Below are positions 1-6,443 of a stretch of DNA of 9,006 bases, piece after piece. The notes beneath the pieces were generated by a model. That model was not told the origin of the DNA, did not search any database, and worked only from the letters and a program-made list of their open reading frames with translations. The DNA lies in the NCBI RefSeq assembly GCF_039926425.1, contig NZ_JBDSWZ010000037.1, forward strand, positions 1 through 9,006, in the 5' to 3' direction. How positions within the stretch are numbered: position 1 is the stretch's first letter; the number at the start of each line of letters is the position of its first letter. A program made the translations under genes and the position numbers. The DNA comes from Dokdonella_A sp039926425. GTDB taxonomy: Bacteria > Pseudomonadota > Gammaproteobacteria > Xanthomonadales > Rhodanobacteraceae.

Positions 1-128
<128 letters not shown>

Positions 129-149
129 GACACATTGGCAAAAGCGGCG

Positions 150-163
150 CGCCGGAAACGGCG
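150..163 (+). promoter_or_regulatory. GAAA-tetraloop hairpin in the tuf-rpsJ spacer
   Basis: In the 71-nt spacer, CGCCG (150-154) pairs perfectly with CGGCG (159-163) around a GAAA loop, which is a stable GNRA tetraloop. After a G149/A164 mismatch the helix extends by C148-G165 and G147-C166. No T-run follows, so it does not look like an intrinsic terminator. It could be a leader structure, an mRNA-processing site or a chance GC-rich fold. The rest of the spacer holds only the rpsJ SD (TTAGGAAG, about 185-192). Confidence 0.45.
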
Positions 164-199
164 AGCATTCGAACAAACGCTCTTTAGGAAGACACGGCA

Positions 200-511
200 A
201 TGGCGGACCAGAAGATTCGTATTCGGCTCAAGGCTTTCGATCATCGCCTGATCGATCGTTCCGCGAGCGAAATCGTCGAGACGGCGAAGCGCACCGGCGC
301 GCAGGTGCTCGGTCCGATTCCGTTGCCGACCAAAATCGAGCGGTACACGGTTTTGACGTCACCGCACGCCGACAAGGATGCGCGCGACCAGTACGAGACG
401 CGAATCCACAAGCGTGTGCTGGATATCGTCGATCCGAACGACAAGACCGTGGACGCGCTGATGAAGCTCGACCTCGCGGCCGGCGTCGACGTCCAGATCA
501 AGTTGCATTGA
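200..511 (+). CDS. rpsJ: 30S ribosomal protein S10 (NusE)
   Basis: A 103-aa protein, the usual S10 length, starting MADQKIRIRLKAFDHRLIDR and ending AGVDVQIKLH, with the family segments EIVETAKRTGAQV and GPIPLPTKIERYTVL. S10 sits in the 30S head. In proteobacteria it also works as NusE, which with NusB joins antitermination complexes and links NusG to the ribosome. The ATG at 200 follows an AGGAAG SD. It is the first gene of the S10 operon, 22 nt before rplC. Two residues stand out: Leu37 in QVLGPIPLPT, where E. coli has Arg, and Ala57 in the loop SPHADKDAR, where E. coli has Val57, a residue linked to tigecycline susceptibility. The fold otherwise appears intact. Confidence 0.98.
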   Translation: MADQKIRIRLKAFDHRLIDRSASEIVETAKRTGAQVLGPIPLPTKIERYTVLTSPHADKDARDQYETRIHKRVLDIVDPNDKTVDALMKLDLAAGVDVQIKLH

Positions 512-533
512 AGTACGCAGGTAACGGGATACG

Positions 534-1181
534 ATGATGAGTATCGGATTGGTAGGTCGTAAATGCGGCATGAGCCGCGTCTTTACCGAAGATGGCCGCT
601 CGATTCCGGTGACGCTGATCGAAGCGACGCCGAATCGTGTGACTCAGGTGAAGACGGTCGAAATCGATGGCTACAGCGCCATCCAGGTTACGTCGGGCAA
701 GAAGCGCGCTGCGCTGATCAACAAGCCGCTCGCGGGTCATTACGCGAAGGCCAAGGTCGAAGCGGGTCGTGGCTTGTGGGAGTTCCGCGTCGAAGCGGGT
801 GAGCTCGGCAAGTTTGCGGTTGGCGGCGAGTTGAAGGCGGACGAGGTGTTCTCGGTCGGTCAGAAAGTCGATGTCGCCGGAGTGACCAAGGGCAAGGGCT
901 TCCAGGGCACGATCAAGCGCTGGAACTTCTCGATGGGCGACGCGACGCACGGCAACTCGCTGTCGCATCGTTCGCCGGGCTCGATCGGCCAGCGCCAGAC
1001 GCCGGGCCGCGTGTTTCCGGGCAAGAAGATGTCCGGCCAGATGGGCAACGTGAACCGTTCGTCGATGAATCTCGAAGTCGTCAAGATCGATACCGAGCGC
1101 CATCTGATCGCGATCAAGGGTGCGGTTCCGGGTGCTCCGGGCGGCCATGTGATCATCCGCCCCGCCGCGAAGTCGAAGTAA
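534..1181 (+). CDS. rplC: 50S ribosomal protein L3
   Basis: A 215-aa protein, close to the 209 aa of E. coli L3. The N-terminus IGLVGRKCGMSRVFTEDG and the long central finger (about residues 120-172: TKGKGFQGTIKRW, DATHGNSLSHR, GQRQTPGRVFPGKKMSGQMG) are diagnostic. L3 binds 23S rRNA early in 50S assembly, and its finger reaches towards the peptidyl-transferase centre. Gln155 aligns with E. coli Gln150, which is methylated by PrmB, so the same modification is plausible. The start has two consecutive ATGs (534 and 537). I keep 534, since AGGTAA at 519-524 is better spaced for it. The TAA stop overlaps the start of the rplD SD. Confidence 0.97.
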   Translation: MMSIGLVGRKCGMSRVFTEDGRSIPVTLIEATPNRVTQVKTVEIDGYSAIQVTSGKKRAALINKPLAGHYAKAKVEAGRGLWEFRVEAGELGKFAVGGELKADEVFSVGQKVDVAGVTKGKGFQGTIKRWNFSMGDATHGNSLSHRSPGSIGQRQTPGRVFPGKKMSGQMGNVNRSSMNLEVVKIDTERHLIAIKGAVPGAPGGHVIIRPAAKSK

Positions 1182-1191
1182 GGAGGACGCC

Positions 1192-1794
1192 ATGGAACTC
1201 AATGTCATTGGCGCCAAGCCCGTCACCTTGTCCGATGAAGTATTCGGCAAGGAATTCCGCGAAGACCTCGTGCATCAGGTCGTCGTCGCTTACCGCAACG
1301 CGGGTCGCGCCGGTACGAAGGCGCAGAAGACGCGTTCGGAAGTAAACGGCACCACCAAGAAATCCAAGAAGCAGAAAGGCGGCGGTGCGCGCCACGGCGC
1401 GTTGAAGGCGCCGATCTTCCGCGGCGGTGGCGTGACGTTCGCTGCAAAGCCGCGCAGCTTCGCTCAGAAGGTCAATCGCAAGATGTTCCGCGGCGCGATG
1501 ATCTCGATCCTTTCCGAGCTCAACCGCCAAGGTCGCATCTCGTTGGTGGAGTCGTTCGGCGTCGAACAGCCGAAGACGAAACTCATGCGTGCGAAGCTCG
1601 ACGAGTTGAAAGCGACGGGTCGCGTTGTACTGGTTGCCGAGAACGCGCCGGAGTCGTTGTTCCTGGCGGCCCGCAACGTGCCTTACCTGCACGTTGTCGA
1701 CGTCTCGGCGCTGGATCCGGTCAGTCTCGTCGGTGCGGACAAGGTCGTGATGACCGTCGAATCGATCAAGCGCATCGAGGAGTGGCTGGCATGA
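1192..1794 (+). CDS. rplD: 50S ribosomal protein L4
   Basis: A 200-aa protein (E. coli 201) that starts MELNVIGAKPVTL and ends IKRIEEWLA. It has the conserved EDLVHQVVVAYRNAGRAGTKAQKTRSEV segment in order (about residues 24-51), then the extended tunnel loop (about 52-82), then the globular PKTKLMRAKLDEL and LDPVSLVGADKVVMT parts. L4 binds 23S rRNA domain I and forms the exit-tunnel constriction with L22. In E. coli it also represses the S10 operon through a leader RNA. Here the space upstream of rpsJ is much shorter. The start is set by a near-perfect SD (AAGGAGGA, 1180-1187). The loop reads KQKGGGARHGAL and is one residue shorter than the E. coli KGTGRARSG version. The stop overlaps rplW. 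Confidence 0.98.
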   Translation: MELNVIGAKPVTLSDEVFGKEFREDLVHQVVVAYRNAGRAGTKAQKTRSEVNGTTKKSKKQKGGGARHGALKAPIFRGGGVTFAAKPRSFAQKVNRKMFRGAMISILSELNRQGRISLVESFGVEQPKTKLMRAKLDELKATGRVVLVAENAPESLFLAARNVPYLHVVDVSALDPVSLVGADKVVMTVESIKRIEEWLA

Positions 1795-2081
1795 AAGAGC
1801 AGCTTTTCAGCGTCCTGCGTGCACCGCATATCTCCGAAAAGAGTGCGCGGCTGCAGGAAATCAACCAATACGTGTTCGTGGTCTCGCCGACCGCAACCAG
1901 AGCCGACGTCAAAGCGGCTGTCGAAGGACTGTTCAGCGTCGAGGTCAAGTCGGTGAACCTGGTCAACGTCAAAGGCAAGGCCCGGGCGTTCCGTTCGCGC
2001 TCCGGTACGCGCAGCAACAGGCGCAAGGCTTATGTACGTCTTGCCGATGGTCAGACCATCGACGTTTCGGCCAAGGCGTAA
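1791..2081 (+). CDS. rplW: 50S ribosomal protein L23
   Basis: A 96-aa protein starting MKEQLFSVLRAPHISEKSA, with ADVKAAVEGLFSVEVKSVN, NVKGKARAFR and KAYVRLADGQTIDV. L23 lies at the mouth of the exit tunnel and docks trigger factor and SRP. Glu16 in ISEKS aligns with E. coli Glu18, which is important for trigger factor binding. The frame could extend upstream to a GTG at 1782, but the ATG at 1791 has a good SD (GAGGAG, 1777-1782) 8 nt away. It also forms an ATGA overlap with the rplD stop (1792-1794), the usual sign of translational coupling, so I choose 1791. Confidence 0.97.
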   Translation: MKEQLFSVLRAPHISEKSARLQEINQYVFVVSPTATRADVKAAVEGLFSVEVKSVNLVNVKGKARAFRSRSGTRSNRRKAYVRLADGQTIDVSAKA

Positions 2082-2093
2082 GGTGACCAACCC

Positions 2094-2921
2094 ATGGCAT
2101 TGATCACAGTAAAACCAACTTCTCCTGGACGTCGCGCGGTCGTACGCGTCTTCACGCCCGGTCTTCACAAGGGCGACTCGTACGGTCCACTGACCGAATC
2201 GCAGTCCAATACCGGTGGTCGCAACCATTACGGTCGCATCACCACGCGACACAAGGGCGGCGGCTCCAAGCAGAACTACCGCATCATCGATTTCAAGCGC
2301 GACAAGGAAGGCATTGCCTCCCGCATCGAGCGCATTGAGTACGATCCGAACCGCACCTCGCATATTGCCCTGTTGCTGTTCGTCGATGGCGAGCGTCGCT
2401 ATATCATTGCGCCGAAGGGTGCAAAGGTCGGCGACCAGCTGATGTGCGGTCACGACGCGCCGATCAAGGTCGGTAATTCGCTTCCGCTTCGCAACGTGCC
2501 CATCGGTTCGACCGTCCACTGCATCGAGATGAAGCCTGGCAAGGGTGCGCAGATCGCACGTTCGGCAGGAGCGTCCGCGCAGCTGGTTGCTCGCGAGCAG
2601 GGTTATGCAACGCTGCGTCTTCGCTCCGGCGAAATGCGCAAGGTTCCGGCCGAGTGCCGCGCGACCATCGGCGAAGTAGGCAATACCGAACACAGTCTGG
2701 AGAAGCTCGGCAAGGCTGGTGCGAGTCGTTGGCGCGGTGTGCGTCCGACCGTCCGCGGCGCAGCGATGAATCCGGTTGACCATCCGCACGGTGGTGGTGA
2801 GGCCAAGGCTGGACAGGGCAATCCACATCCGGTGTCCCCGTGGGGCACGCCGGCCAAGGGTTACAAGACACGCAAGAACAAGCGCACGACGCAGTTCATC
2901 GTCCGCGATCGCAGGGGTTGA
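2094..2921 (+). CDS. rplB: 50S ribosomal protein L2
   Basis: A 275-aa protein (E. coli 273). Conserved parts in order: GGRNHYGRITTRHKGGG (about 41-57), the OB-like core with DFKRDKEGIASRIERIEYDPNR, the SH3-like region with GSTVHCIEMKPGKGAQIARSAG, and the signature MNPVDHPHGGGEAKAG (about 225-240). L2 is a primary 23S rRNA binder needed for subunit association and peptidyl-transferase activity. His230 in the DHPHGGGE motif corresponds to the essential E. coli His229. The insertion KAGQGNPHPV after GGGE is longer than in E. coli and fits Xanthomonadales from memory. The SD AAGGTGA (2080-2086) overlaps the rplW stop. Confidence 0.98.
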   Translation: MALITVKPTSPGRRAVVRVFTPGLHKGDSYGPLTESQSNTGGRNHYGRITTRHKGGGSKQNYRIIDFKRDKEGIASRIERIEYDPNRTSHIALLLFVDGERRYIIAPKGAKVGDQLMCGHDAPIKVGNSLPLRNVPIGSTVHCIEMKPGKGAQIARSAGASAQLVAREQGYATLRLRSGEMRKVPAECRATIGEVGNTEHSLEKLGKAGASRWRGVRPTVRGAAMNPVDHPHGGGEAKAGQGNPHPVSPWGTPAKGYKTRKNKRTTQFIVRDRRG

Positions 2922-2924
2922 TAG

Positions 2925-3209
2925 ATGGCTCGCTCTCTCAAGAAAGGCCCGTTCGTCGATCATCACCTCCAGAAGAAGGTGGAAGTCGCGAGTGCCGCAA
3001 ACAACAAGCGCCCGATCAAGACCTGGTCGCGTCGTTCGATGGTCATCCCGGAAATGGTGGGCTTGACGCTGGCGATCCACAACGGGCGTCAACATGTCCC
3101 GGTGCTGGTCAACGAAAACATGGTCGGCCACAAGCTTGGCGAGTTCGCGGTCACGCGGACGTTCAAGAGCCACGCGGGCGACAAGAAGTCCTCGGATTCG
3201 AAGAAGTAA
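2925..3209 (+). CDS. rpsS: 30S ribosomal protein S19
   Basis: A 94-aa protein (E. coli 92) starting MARSLKKGPFVDHHLQKKV, with IKTWSRRSMVIPEMVGLT, IAIHNGRQHVPV-like core residues (here LAIHNGRQHVPV) and MVGHKLGEFAVTRTFKSH. These are the standard S19 blocks. S19 forms a complex with S13 in the 30S head near the A-site tRNA and intersubunit bridge B1a. The ATG lies 3 nt after the rplB stop, with an AGGGG SD (2913-2917) inside the end of rplB. The C-terminal tail DKKSSDSKK is short, polar and likely disordered. Confidence 0.98.
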   Translation: MARSLKKGPFVDHHLQKKVEVASAANNKRPIKTWSRRSMVIPEMVGLTLAIHNGRQHVPVLVNENMVGHKLGEFAVTRTFKSHAGDKKSSDSKK

Positions 3210-3212
3210 CGG

Positions 3213-3551
3213 ATGAGCACGATGGAAGCCAAAGCGATTCTGCGCAGCGCGCGCATCTCACCGCAGAAAGCGCGTCTGGTCGCTGACCAGGTGCGTGGAA
3301 TGGCGGTCGGTCGAGCGACCAACCTGCTCACCTTCAGCGACAAGAAGGCAGCCCACCTGATCAAGAAGGTGTTGCTGTCGGCGGTCGCCAACGCCGAGAA
3401 CAATCTCGGCGCAGACGTGGACGAGCTTAAAGTCGCCCGCATCTTCGTCGACGAGGGCGCGGTCCTCAAGCGCATGCATGCACGCGCCAAGGGTCGCGGC
3501 TCACGTATTTCCAAGCGCACGAGCCACATCACCGTGGTTGTCGGCGAATAA
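3213..3551 (+). CDS. rplV: 50S ribosomal protein L22
   Basis: A 112-aa protein (E. coli 110). It carries SARISPQKARLVADQVRG (about 12-29), DKKAAHLIKKVLLSAVANAEN, and the tunnel hairpin (about 84-102: AVLKRMHARAKGRGSRISKR) followed by TSHITVVV. L22 contacts all 23S rRNA domains, and its hairpin helps form the tunnel constriction that senses stalling peptides and affects macrolide binding. The loop is full length, with no deletion at the LKR triplet equivalent to E. coli MKR. Two in-frame starts are possible, ATG 3213 and ATG 3222. Neither has a strong SD and the gene is only 3 nt from rpsS, so coupled initiation is likely. I keep 3213. Confidence 0.96.
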   Translation: MSTMEAKAILRSARISPQKARLVADQVRGMAVGRATNLLTFSDKKAAHLIKKVLLSAVANAENNLGADVDELKVARIFVDEGAVLKRMHARAKGRGSRISKRTSHITVVVGE

Positions 3552-3569
3552 GGCACAGGAACCGAAACG

Positions 3570-4277
3570 ATGGGTCATAAAGTTCATCCCACGGGTATCC
3601 GCCTTGGCATCAGCAAGGACTGGAATTCGAAATGGTTCGCCGGCAAGCGCGATTATGCGCAGTATCTCGGCGCGGACCTGAAGGTGCGCGAGCTGCTGAA
3701 GAAGAAACTCTTCGCAGCCGGCATTTCGAAGATCCTGATCGAGCGCCCGGCCAAGACCGCTCGCGTGACGATCCACACGGCTCGCCCGGGTGTCGTCATC
3801 GGCAAGAAGGGCGAAGACATCGAAAAGTTGCGCAAGGAAGTTTCGCAGGTGATGGGCGTTCCCGCCCACATCAACGTGACCGAAGTGCGCAAGCCCGAGC
3901 TTGATGCGCAACTGGTCGCGGAGTCGATCGCGCAGCAGCTCGAGCGCCGCATCATGTTCCGTCGCGCGATGAAGCGCTCGGTTCAGAATGCGATGCGTCT
4001 CGGAGCGCTCGGCATCAAGGTCAACGTCGGTGGACGCCTCAACGGTGCCGAAATCGCGCGTTCAGAGTGGTATCGCGAAGGTCGCGTTCCGCTGCATACG
4101 CTGCGTGCGGACATCGACTATGGCTTCGCCGAAGCGAAGACCACGTACGGAATCATCGGTGTGAAGGTCTGGGTCTACAAGGGTGAAGTCTTCGACCTGC
4201 ACGCCTCTCAGCAGGAAGCCAAGGCCGAAGCGTCGGACGAACGTCCGCCGCGCCGCGCGCCGAAGGCGGGAGCGTAA
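3570..4277 (+). CDS. rpsC: 30S ribosomal protein S3
   Basis: A 235-aa protein (E. coli 233) starting MGHKVHPTGIRLGISKDW. A type II KH domain carries the GKKG loop at 78-81 (GVVIGKKGEDIEKLRKEV), and the C-terminal S3 domain has GIKVNVGGRLNGAEIARSEW and YGIIGVKVWVYKGEV. S3 sits at the mRNA entry tunnel. Arg131, Arg132 and Lys135 in FRRAMKR match the E. coli residues needed for ribosomal helicase activity, with the same numbering. The C-terminal tail from about 213 (QQEAKAEASDERPPRRAPKA) is polar and likely flexible. An AGGA SD (3557-3560) precedes the ATG, 18 nt after rplV. Confidence 0.98.
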   Translation: MGHKVHPTGIRLGISKDWNSKWFAGKRDYAQYLGADLKVRELLKKKLFAAGISKILIERPAKTARVTIHTARPGVVIGKKGEDIEKLRKEVSQVMGVPAHINVTEVRKPELDAQLVAESIAQQLERRIMFRRAMKRSVQNAMRLGALGIKVNVGGRLNGAEIARSEWYREGRVPLHTLRADIDYGFAEAKTTYGIIGVKVWVYKGEVFDLHASQQEAKAEASDERPPRRAPKAGA

Positions 4278-4280
4278 GTC

Positions 4281-4694
4281 ATGCTGCAACCCAAGCGCAC
4301 CAAATACCGCAAGGTCCAGAAGGCCCGCAACCGAGGCCTGGCCTATGTCTCGAACAAGGTCAGCTTCGGCGAGTACGGGCTGAGGGCGACGACGCACGGT
4401 CATTTGACCGCACGTCAGATCGAGTCTGCACGTCGCTGCATCACGCGTTACGTCAAGCGTGGTGGCAAGTTGTGGATTCGCGTGTTCCCGGACAAGCCGA
4501 TCTCGAAGAAGCCGATCGAAGTCCGCATGGGCAACGGCAAGGGCAACGTCGAATTCTGGGTGGCCCCGGTGCAGCCGGGCCGCATGCTGTACGAGATGGA
4601 AGGCGTGACGGAGCTTGAGGCGCGCGAAGCGTTTCGCCTGGCTGCCGCCAAGCTTTCGGTACAGACCCAATTCGTTACCCGGACGGTGCTGTGA
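4281..4694 (+). CDS. rplP: 50S ribosomal protein L16
   Basis: A 137-aa protein (E. coli 136) starting MLQPKRTKYRKVQKARNRGL, with HLTARQIESARRCITRYVKR, WIRVFPDKPI and VRMGNGKGNVEFWVAPVQPGR. L16 organises the A site and helps position the CCA end of tRNA. It is required late in 50S assembly. Arg82 in VRMGNGKG aligns with E. coli Arg81, which is hydroxylated by the oxygenase RoxA/YcfD. Whether this organism modifies it cannot be seen here. The ATG follows rpsC by 3 nt, with a GGGAG SD (4268-4272) inside rpsC. The TGA stop shares its last base with the rpmC ATG. Confidence 0.98.
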   Translation: MLQPKRTKYRKVQKARNRGLAYVSNKVSFGEYGLRATTHGHLTARQIESARRCITRYVKRGGKLWIRVFPDKPISKKPIEVRMGNGKGNVEFWVAPVQPGRMLYEMEGVTELEAREAFRLAAAKLSVQTQFVTRTVL

Positions 4695-4888
4695 TGGAAC
4701 TGAAAGAACTCCGCCAGAAGAATCCGCAGCAGCTCGGCGAGCATCTCGTCGAACTGCGTCGCGAACAGTTCAACCTGCGCATGCAGAAGGGCGCCGGGCA
4801 GCAGACACAGACGCATCAGTTCGGTCGCGTCCGTCGTGAGATCGCGCAGGTCAAGCATCTGCTCGGCTCGAAGAAGATGGGAACGTGA
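4694..4888 (+). CDS. rpmC: 50S ribosomal protein L29
   Basis: A 64-aa protein (E. coli 63) starting MELKELRQKNPQQLGEHLVE and containing LRREQFNLRMQKGAGQ and RVRREIAQVKHLL. It has the two-helix, Leu/Arg-rich pattern of L29. L29 lies next to L23 at the tunnel exit. The frame also offers a GTG at 4691, but the ATG at 4694 gives the family N-terminus and a TGATG junction with the rplP stop (4692-4694). No clear SD precedes it, so termination-reinitiation coupling from rplP is the likely way it is translated (inference). Confidence 0.95.
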   Translation: MELKELRQKNPQQLGEHLVELRREQFNLRMQKGAGQQTQTHQFGRVRREIAQVKHLLGSKKMGT

Positions 4889-4890
4889 GC

Positions 4891-5154
4891 ATGAATGACA
4901 CCGATAAGGTACAGCGCACCGTCGAAGGTCGCGTCGTCAGCAACAAGATGCAGAAGACCGTGACTGTCCTGCTCGAGCGCCAGGTGCAACATCCGCTGTA
5001 CGGCAAGATCGTGCGTCGGTCCACCAAGGTCCACGCGCATGACGAGGCCGGCGAGTGCAAGGAAGGCGACGTCGTCCGCATTGCGGAATGCCGTCCGCTG
5101 TCGAAAACCAAGAACTGGCGCGTCGTGAAAGTCGTCACGCGCGCAGAAGCCTGA
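4891..5154 (+). CDS. rpsQ: 30S ribosomal protein S17
   Basis: An 87-aa protein from ATG 4891 (E. coli 84), with RTVEGRVVSNKMQKTVTVLLE, HPLYGKIVRRSTKVHAHDE, CKEGDVVRIAECRPLSKTKNW and the end VVKVVTRAEA. This is the complete OB-fold of S17. S17 is a primary 16S rRNA binder needed for early 30S assembly. The start is the least certain of the cluster. A GTG at 4885 overlaps the rpmC stop and would add two residues, and neither start has a strong SD. I prefer the ATG, 2 nt after the rpmC stop. As the last gene of the classical S10 operon, it is followed by 28 nt without a terminator. Confidence 0.95.
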   Translation: MNDTDKVQRTVEGRVVSNKMQKTVTVLLERQVQHPLYGKIVRRSTKVHAHDEAGECKEGDVVRIAECRPLSKTKNWRVVKVVTRAEA

Positions 5155-5182
5155 AACGTGCAGAGCGGAAGGAGCGAGTAAC

Positions 5183-5551
5183 ATGATCCAGATGCAAAGC
5201 ACGCTGGCAGCAGCGGATAACAGCGGCGCACGCGAATTGATGTGCATCAAGGTGCTGGGTGGTTCCAAGCGCCGTTATGCCCACATCGGCGACGTGATCA
5301 AGGTGTCGGTGCGTGAAGCGATTCCGCGCGGCAAGGTGAAGAAGGGTGAGGTTTACGATGCCGTGGTCGTGCGGACCCGCAAGGGTGTGCGTCGGGCCGA
5401 TGGGTCGCTGATCCGCTTCGACGGCAATGCTGCCGTTCTGTTGAACAACAAGCTCGAGCCGATCGGCACCCGTATTTTCGGGCCGGTCACGCGCGAGCTG
5501 CGCAGCGAACGATTCATGAAGATCGTCTCGCTCGCGCCGGAAGTTTTGTAA
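5183..5551 (+). CDS. rplN: 50S ribosomal protein L14
   Basis: A 122-aa protein, close to the usual 122-123 aa. It starts MIQMQSTLAAADNSGARELM and contains CIKVLGGSKRRYAHIGDVIKV, EAIPRGKVKKGEV, VRTRKGVRRADGSLIRFD and GTRIFGPVTRELR. L14 is an OB-like protein on the interface side of the 50S, near L19 and bridge B8. It is also where the silencing factor RsfS docks. The ATG is set by a strong SD (AAGGAG, 5169-5174) 8 nt upstream. It is the first gene of the spc operon. With only 28 nt from rpsQ and no visible promoter or terminator, S10 and spc are probably cotranscribed (inference). Confidence 0.98.
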   Translation: MIQMQSTLAAADNSGARELMCIKVLGGSKRRYAHIGDVIKVSVREAIPRGKVKKGEVYDAVVVRTRKGVRRADGSLIRFDGNAAVLLNNKLEPIGTRIFGPVTRELRSERFMKIVSLAPEVL

Positions 5552-5563
5552 AGAGGTTTAACG

Positions 5564-5878
5564 ATGAACCGTATCCGCAAAGGCGACCAGGTAATGGTCA
5601 TCGCCGGCAAGAACAAGGGTCAGAAGGGCGAAGTGACGCGCGTCGCGGGTGAATCCGTGTTCGTGCAGAACATCAACCTGATCAAGCGCCACACGAAGCC
5701 GAATCCCCAGGCGAACCAGCCGGGTGGAATCATCGAGCGTGAGGCTGCGATCCATATTTCCAACGTAATGCTGTTCAACACCGTCTCCGGCAAGGGTGAA
5801 CGCGTGGGATTCAAGACGCTCGAGGATGGGCGCAAGGTCCGCGTGTATCGTCCTTCCGGTGAAGTGATTGACGCCTGA
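5564..5878 (+). CDS. rplX: 50S ribosomal protein L24
   Basis: A 104-aa protein (E. coli 104) starting MNRIRKGDQVMVIAGKNKGQ. A KOW motif occupies about residues 5-32 (GDQVMVIAGKNKGQKGEV), followed by NLIKRHTKPNPQ, GGIIEREAAIHISNVM and FKTLEDGRKVRVYRPSGEVI. L24 is an early assembly initiator binding the 5' end of 23S rRNA, and its loop lies at the tunnel exit. The SD AGAGGT (5552-5557) begins one base after the rplN stop. The last codons take part in a possible hairpin with the rplE start. Confidence 0.98.
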   Translation: MNRIRKGDQVMVIAGKNKGQKGEVTRVAGESVFVQNINLIKRHTKPNPQANQPGGIIEREAAIHISNVMLFNTVSGKGERVGFKTLEDGRKVRVYRPSGEVIDA

Positions 5879-5899
5879 GGTTTGCTGCCATGACGCGTC
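5870..5899 (+). promoter_or_regulatory. Possible hairpin enclosing the rplE SD and start codon
   Basis: GACGC (5870-5874, end of rplX) pairs perfectly with GCGTC (5895-5899, codons 2-4 of rplE). The 20-nt loop between them holds the rplX stop, the rplE SD (GAGGT, 5877-5881) and the ATG at 5890. A short inner GG/CC pairing (5879-5880 with 5888-5889) is possible. In E. coli, S8 represses spc translation by binding mRNA at this same rplX-rplE junction, through a mimic of its 16S rRNA site. Only the location matches. I could not identify the S8 recognition core here. Confidence 0.3.
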
Positions 5900-6429
5900 T
5901 TGAAAACATCTACAAAGAACAGGTCACGCCGAAGCTGATGGAACGCTTTGGCTACGCCAACATCATGCAGGTGCCGCGCCTGTCCAAGATCACACTCAAC
6001 ATGGGCGTGGGCGAGGCGGTCGGCAACAAGAAGATTCTCGAGAACGCGGTCGGTGACATGGCGAAGATCGCCGGTCAGAAGCCGATCATCACGCTCTCGC
6101 GAAAGGCGCATGCCACGTTCAAGATCCGTGAGAACTGGCCGATCGGCTGCAAGGTGACCTTGCGCCGGACCCGCATGTACGAATTCTTCGATCGCCTGAT
6201 CAATATCTCGCTTCCCCGCGTACGTGATTTCCGCGGCATTTCGGGTCGTTCATTCGACGGTCGCGGGAATTTCAACATGGGCCTGAAGGAGCAGATCATC
6301 TTTCCCGAGATCGACTTCGACCAGATCGATGCATTGCGCGGAATGGACATTGCGATCACCACGACCGCGCGCAACGACGAAGAAGCCAAGGCGTTGCTCG
6401 AAGCCTTCAGCTTCCCGTTCCGCAACTGA
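5890..6429 (+). CDS. rplE: 50S ribosomal protein L5
   Basis: A 179-aa protein (E. coli 179) with MERFGYANIMQVPRLSKITLN, NMGVGEAVGNKKILENAVGD, GQKPIITLSRKAHATFKIRE, PIGCKVTLRRTRMYEF and FRGISGRSFDGRGNFNMG in order. L5 binds 5S rRNA with L18 in the 50S central protuberance, contacts P-site tRNA and forms bridge B1b with S13. The ATG follows a GAGGT SD (5877-5881) 11 nt after rplX. Its initiation region can fold as described for 5870-5899, the position where E. coli places S8 feedback control. Confidence 0.98.
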   Translation: MTRLENIYKEQVTPKLMERFGYANIMQVPRLSKITLNMGVGEAVGNKKILENAVGDMAKIAGQKPIITLSRKAHATFKIRENWPIGCKVTLRRTRMYEFFDRLINISLPRVRDFRGISGRSFDGRGNFNMGLKEQIIFPEIDFDQIDALRGMDIAITTTARNDEEAKALLEAFSFPFRN

Positions 6430-6443
6430 TTGGGAGTCGAGAC

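Noticed and set aside
135..140. TTGGCA as a -35 box for an rpsJ promoter
   Set aside because: No acceptable -10 hexamer lies 16-18 nt downstream; the sequence there is GC-rich and forms the hairpin stem.
498..1250. 250-codon minus-strand frame opposite rplC
   Set aside because: It is an antisense shadow of rplC with no SD or recognisable domain.
1683..3173. 496-codon open frame on the minus strand
   Set aside because: It lies fully antisense to rplW, rplB and rpsS, which are unmistakable. Long antisense frames are expected from GC3-rich codon usage, and the translation resembles no family.
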